This document shows positions 59,871-64,000 of a stretch of 64,000 nt of DNA, piece by piece. Position 1 is the stretch's first letter, and each line of letters opens with the position of its first letter. The notes beneath the pieces were generated by a model, which was given only the letters and a program-made list of their open reading frames with translations, was not told the DNA's origin and did no database searches. Source of the stretch: Copromyces sp. CBS 386.78 (lineage: Eukaryota; Ascomycota; Sordariomycetes; Sordariales; Sordariaceae); assembly GCA_030685235.1 (NCBI GenBank), contig MU839130.1:248001-312000 (forward strand). The letters are read 5' to 3'. The position numbers and the translations under genes are program-made.

Positions 59871-62800
59871 GGGCTTGTACAAAGAGATTCGCTCTACAAC
59901 CCTTTTGCACGGTCAATACCACAATCTGCAAACTATTCCAACGCTATTGCCAAACCCCCCGATCCCTCTAGGGACGAGGGGGGCGGGCGGCCGAGGTGAG
60001 TCCCAGATGGTGTGCATGATGGGGAGAGGGCATCACCGAGACCAGCAAGCATGTCGACATATCTGCATGGTCTGTCACGCCTGTGCTTGGTACATATTTT
60101 CATATTCTACACTACCTGCCGGCCTATCTTGGAAGGAACTGACGGACGGACGGACGGACAGACATCAAACACGAGGAATTTGTGAGGTGTCGATCTGACG
60201 GACGGCGTGGGCGGGCAGGGTTTCATTCTCGAAGGCGGGCGGGCAATGGCTGAATGGCTGAACGCTGAAAGGTGTGGGATCCAGGCCGAATCCATTGTTC
60301 TACATCGGACAATGGATGCTTTGATCATGGATGCCGGCGTGCCACCTGGCCGCTTGCTGGTTTTAGGGGTCCAAGGGCCCGGGGTCTTGCAACGCCTCGA
60401 GCACGCACAAAGCGCTGCTGACCCCCCATCTGGGTTGGCGGCTAATCACCTGGGCTTCCGTCCCGGTCCCTCGCTTGGGAACCTGCGACCGAGCCTTGCT
60501 TCTGACAACCTGGACCATTCTGTGTGTAAGTGCTGCTGTTCAATGGGATTGGATGAGACTCGTTCTGATGCTGCAGTGACATCCGACGAGGACATTTGTT
60601 GATAGTTTGGCAGAAATGGAAAGAGAAACTGACGATGCAATGCCCCGCTCCGTCGTGCAGTCCCCACTGAGGCGAAAAAGCACAGACATCTAGGAGCGTC
60701 CAGAATCCTTGACGGTGGCAGTGATAGTGGGGCATCGTCCGTGTTCTTTTTGACGTTCGTCGGAGCTTTGGAGGTTGAAGATAGCTCCATCATCAACACC
60801 AAATTCACTTCAGCTCGATGCGAACAGCCAAGTTTCATTTTCGCCTTGTTGTCGTCAAGACACATCCTCGACCCTGCAAGACTCCTTGACGCATAGCCGA
60901 CCTGCATTTCGGCACACGCATCATCCACGGCTTGCTTTGCTTCTTGTCTGCATTGCATACTCGGAATAAGTGCATAGGCAGAGGTATGATCGCCATGCGT
61001 GTTTCAAACGTTGAATAACACCACCACCTTGCACCTGTTTGTGGGCACTGCACACTCAAAAGTCAAGACTCCTTATTAGCGGCACGTGGGATCACAAAGC
61101 TCAAACTAGTGTATAACCTAGGGGCATCCTCCACCGAGTTCACTTTTTGGAATCCTATATAAGCGATTGCCAAGGTTTCAATCAGACACCACAGTTCTCG
61201 GACGAGGTGTACCTCACATCACGGTACAGCCATAGGGCTGGGCTGGTGGATGGTGGGTCAGGTGGAAACTCTCTTGCAAGTTTGTCACACGACACTCGGC
61301 TCTGCTGACTGTGTATAAACAGAGAAACGACGACGATAATCAGATACCAGCACGGGATGTGAAAATCACCCTTCTCAAAAATGACCATCTGCCCTCCCAC
61401 AGTTGATCCAGCTGACCCACCCTTTTCCGCATGGCAGATCGCGTTTCAGGATTGAGGATTTGAATATGCTATGCGGACGAGTGAGTTCGGGTCGTTTCAA
61501 CAACGAATGATCACGGTGATCATCATTGGTAGGCTTCGTATCCCATCCCGGACTTCGTCTCGCTCGAGGTTGTTTTGACAAGAACCGGCCCGGAAACCGA
61601 ATTTCGCGGTTCTTCAATCCCGTCTCACCCGCCAAGCCGCCGACTTACACGGGCTGTCGGGCTAGCGCGGCAACGTTGAGATGGAATCGGAGAAACGTGG
61701 AGGAGCAAAAAGTGCGGACGACATCAACGGTCATCCGGACTTGGATTCCCGATGAACCGTCCGGCCGGGTGTCTGTTCAGTCCCAAGGTGCGAACTTGCG
61801 AGTCGTCCCGTCCGCCTCCCGAGCCGGGATTCCGGGGCGCTACTTATTGCGCCGAGCGATAGTGGAGACCCACCGGTCCAAGTTAACCCGAACCACGATC
61901 GGTAGTTGGCCTGCCAAGTGCCCAAGTCCCGCTCTCAGAGACAGAACCGAAGCAATCAACCTCGGCGTGGCTTATGTATGTGGTCGACCACTGGAAGTAA
62001 CGAGGGTTCTAGTGTGAGGAGTTTGCGTTCCAGGACTCACTCGCTCATCTTCTCACGTGCTTGGAACAATCAAGGCAAAGAGTCCTTAACCGAAGCCTGG
62101 GTTGGTGATCATGCCTGGTCGTGTTATACACTACATACGTTTTGGCTTTGTCGATCAATCTCTTTGAGGCAATGCTGTGATGCACCGTGGTTGTTCCATT
62201 GTTGGGTGTCTCCTTGAAGCCCGCATGAAGGACACAACTCGGAGCTCCAAGTTCAGGGGTGTTTGGCTTCTTTGTTATCCCAAGGCGAAAAGCCCTGGGG
62301 GCAAATCTAGGCCAATGGTCTCAGGATGAACAATATACAATGTCCAAGTGATAAAACCAAAAAGCATGGAACTTGAGAAAACATGCAATGTAATCTGACG
62401 ACTGGTGGTTGGCCGTCCCACTTGGGGAAAGTTCATCAAGATCATGATCTGAGGCGAACACACAGTATGCCTCGGTTGGGTATCGACTGTACCCAAGTTG
62501 CACACCAGAAAACGTTCAATATCTCGTACATGTCTTTCATATGTTCTCCTCTCAAGTCAATAAACGAAAACTTCTCAGCTATCATATCCTTATAAGAATA
62601 CGGTCCTCATTGTCCCAAGGCCAAAGAAGCACCTGTTGATGCCTGGCAGCCCAAGAATGGACCCGGCCGTATTCCATCGCTGCAGTGATAAGGTGAGGAC
62701 CGTGTAGACAGCACTGTATCCCAATACCGCGTGGGTGGCCATGGATGATGGGTCGGCCGGGGACCCTCTTGTGTTGAGATTCTTCTCCATCTTTGGGCGC

Positions 62801-64000
62801 CCAGGTCGTCATGCCTTGCATTGCATGGCATCCAGTTCGTACTGCCGCTAAATAAACGGCGGATTCGGACGGGGAGGCGTGAGAGGTCGAAAATCTTCAG
62901 GCCAGGAGAAAAGAAAAATAAATAGTAAAAAGTGCGGCGTTGCGAGTTTTAAAGCCTCTCTCGTCTTGTTGCTGTGTAGCAAGAATCATTGAAAGCATCC
63001 AAAGCCAACCACGACGTACGCTTCAAGTTTGGGCCGGGTGAGATTCGTCTCTTTATTATATCCGCCTCCAGATACCTGTTGCTCCACTGAGTAAAGTTTG
63101 AAACCCAAAAGAGCGGAGAGAACTCAGCACCAGCTCGTAATAGGTACAACTCGTCGCAGTTGCGCCACCAGTGCAGCCCAACGGATCCCATGCTCTCAAG
63201 TCTGGAGCTTTGGAGTCAAGACACCAACTACTATTCCAATTGGTAGAGCCGGACGACACACCTAGGACGGTACGTATAGATAACACACCAAGTACGATAC
63301 CGGGCTGTGTACGTACGGTTACAATGAGGTAGGTAGCTGGGTAGGTAGTTGCGGTGCGCACTAACACCCAAGCTCCGGTCGCTAGCTGGCCAGCGCGGTA
63401 TCTTTTTTTTGGCGTGTTTTTGGCGTTGTTGAACGGGGTCTTCAGTAAGGTAGGTAGTGTACAAGTGGAATCCCGGGCTGGGTGCATCATCGACGAACTG
63501 CTTGTTCGGCGGGTCGGTTTGGAACTTGGGTCGGTCCCGTTCTTCCACTCATCATACCTTGAAATCCACGGTAACGGCCACAGTCCCGCCTCCTCCCGCT
63601 GCCATCTCCCTATCTCGTCAAAACCACCAACACTTGGCCAATTCCGAGGGCCGGACACCTCTTCCCAACATTTACGATCCCATCATACCTAGCATTCCAG
63701 CCTGGAGCCGGACACACGCACGCAAACCACAGCGAGCTCCTCCTCGCCCGTCATACGCCAATACGCCATACGCTCCCGTCCAGCTCTCTTGGGGCAGCAA
63801 CGCCTCCGTCCAGAGGTCGCATTGGTCTAGCCCAACGGTCCCGTCCGGCTGCTTCGCTTGCGCATCCGCTTCGACTTGCGTGTTGTCCATCCGATTATCG
63901 CCAACTGAATATTAGAGACCGAGTTCGAGTTCGGGTCGAGTGCAGCTATTTCGATCCAAATCCCCTCTCCCTCCTCCAGTCCTTGCTTCGCATCGCAGAA
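59871..64000. other. Normal-composition region without a supported gene
   Basis: GC content returns at 59,871. Tetranucleotide runs (ACGG near 60,140-60,165; GGTA near 63,326-63,350) are present. None of the frames shows a domain, a splice-consistent gene structure or convincing codon bias. The pyrimidine-rich end (63,950-63,985) could belong to a promoter of a gene beyond the window. I see nothing else I can support. Confidence 0.4.

Noticed and set aside
61526..62017. 163-codon plus-strand frame in the right flank
   Set aside because: No domain and no supporting splice structure; composition is compatible with chance in GC-rich DNA.

Overview
The window is nuclear DNA of a filamentous ascomycete, almost certainly a Sordariales fungus of the Neurospora/Sordaria type. 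Three things show this. Genes have short introns (about 50-100 nt, plus a few longer ones) with GTRNGT...YAG borders. The leucine gene encodes a 368-residue 3-isopropylmalate dehydrogenase of the Neurospora leu-1 type. A ~21.8 kb AT-rich block carries the mark of repeat-induced point mutation (RIP): CpA/TpG is scarce, TpA is abundant and every old reading frame is broken. From memory and unchecked, leu-1, pkac-1 and a phospholipase C gene lie close together on N. crassa linkage group III, and the gene order here fits that.

The left part, 1-36,692, is normal-composition gene space with twelve protein genes: a PHD-finger protein (partial, +); leu-1 (+, 3 introns); an AVT-type amino acid transporter (+, 6 introns); the PKA catalytic subunit (-, 3 introns); an L-type cargo lectin (-, 3 introns); an NSRP1/DUF2040 splicing-factor-like protein (+); Tim8 (-); a phosphoinositide phospholipase C (-); the mitochondrial DEAD-box helicase Mrh4 (-); a 1,410-residue acidic protein with an N-terminal AMPK-type glycogen-binding domain and a hydrophobic tail (-); an Iwr1-domain protein (+); and an F-box/LRR protein ending in a CaaX box (-). 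These are housekeeping, secretory, mitochondrial and signalling genes, not a biosynthetic cluster. Exon borders were set by hand from splice signals and protein continuity, and every joined frame closes in phase.

Between pkac-1 and the lectin gene lies a 564-bp element with ~90-bp inverted ends (13,039-13,602). Each end holds a perfect 10-bp hairpin, and the two hairpins differ by paired, compensating substitutions. This is the most unusual structure in the window.

From about 38,050 to 59,870 the DNA is a RIP-mutated transposon graveyard. It contains a complete but dead Ty3/gypsy element (41,271-48,561) with 222-bp LTRs, a 5-bp target duplication and a polypurine tract. Its zinc-knuckle cysteines now read Tyr and its YxDD now reads Y-F-N-N. 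Around it lie degenerate minus-strand frames on both sides, a short LTR-like pair (50,433-51,232) carrying GC-rich palindromes, and a long degenerate plus-strand frame (about 52,480-56,650) that may be a DNA-transposon transposase. From 59,871 to 64,000 composition returns to normal, but I see no gene I can support.
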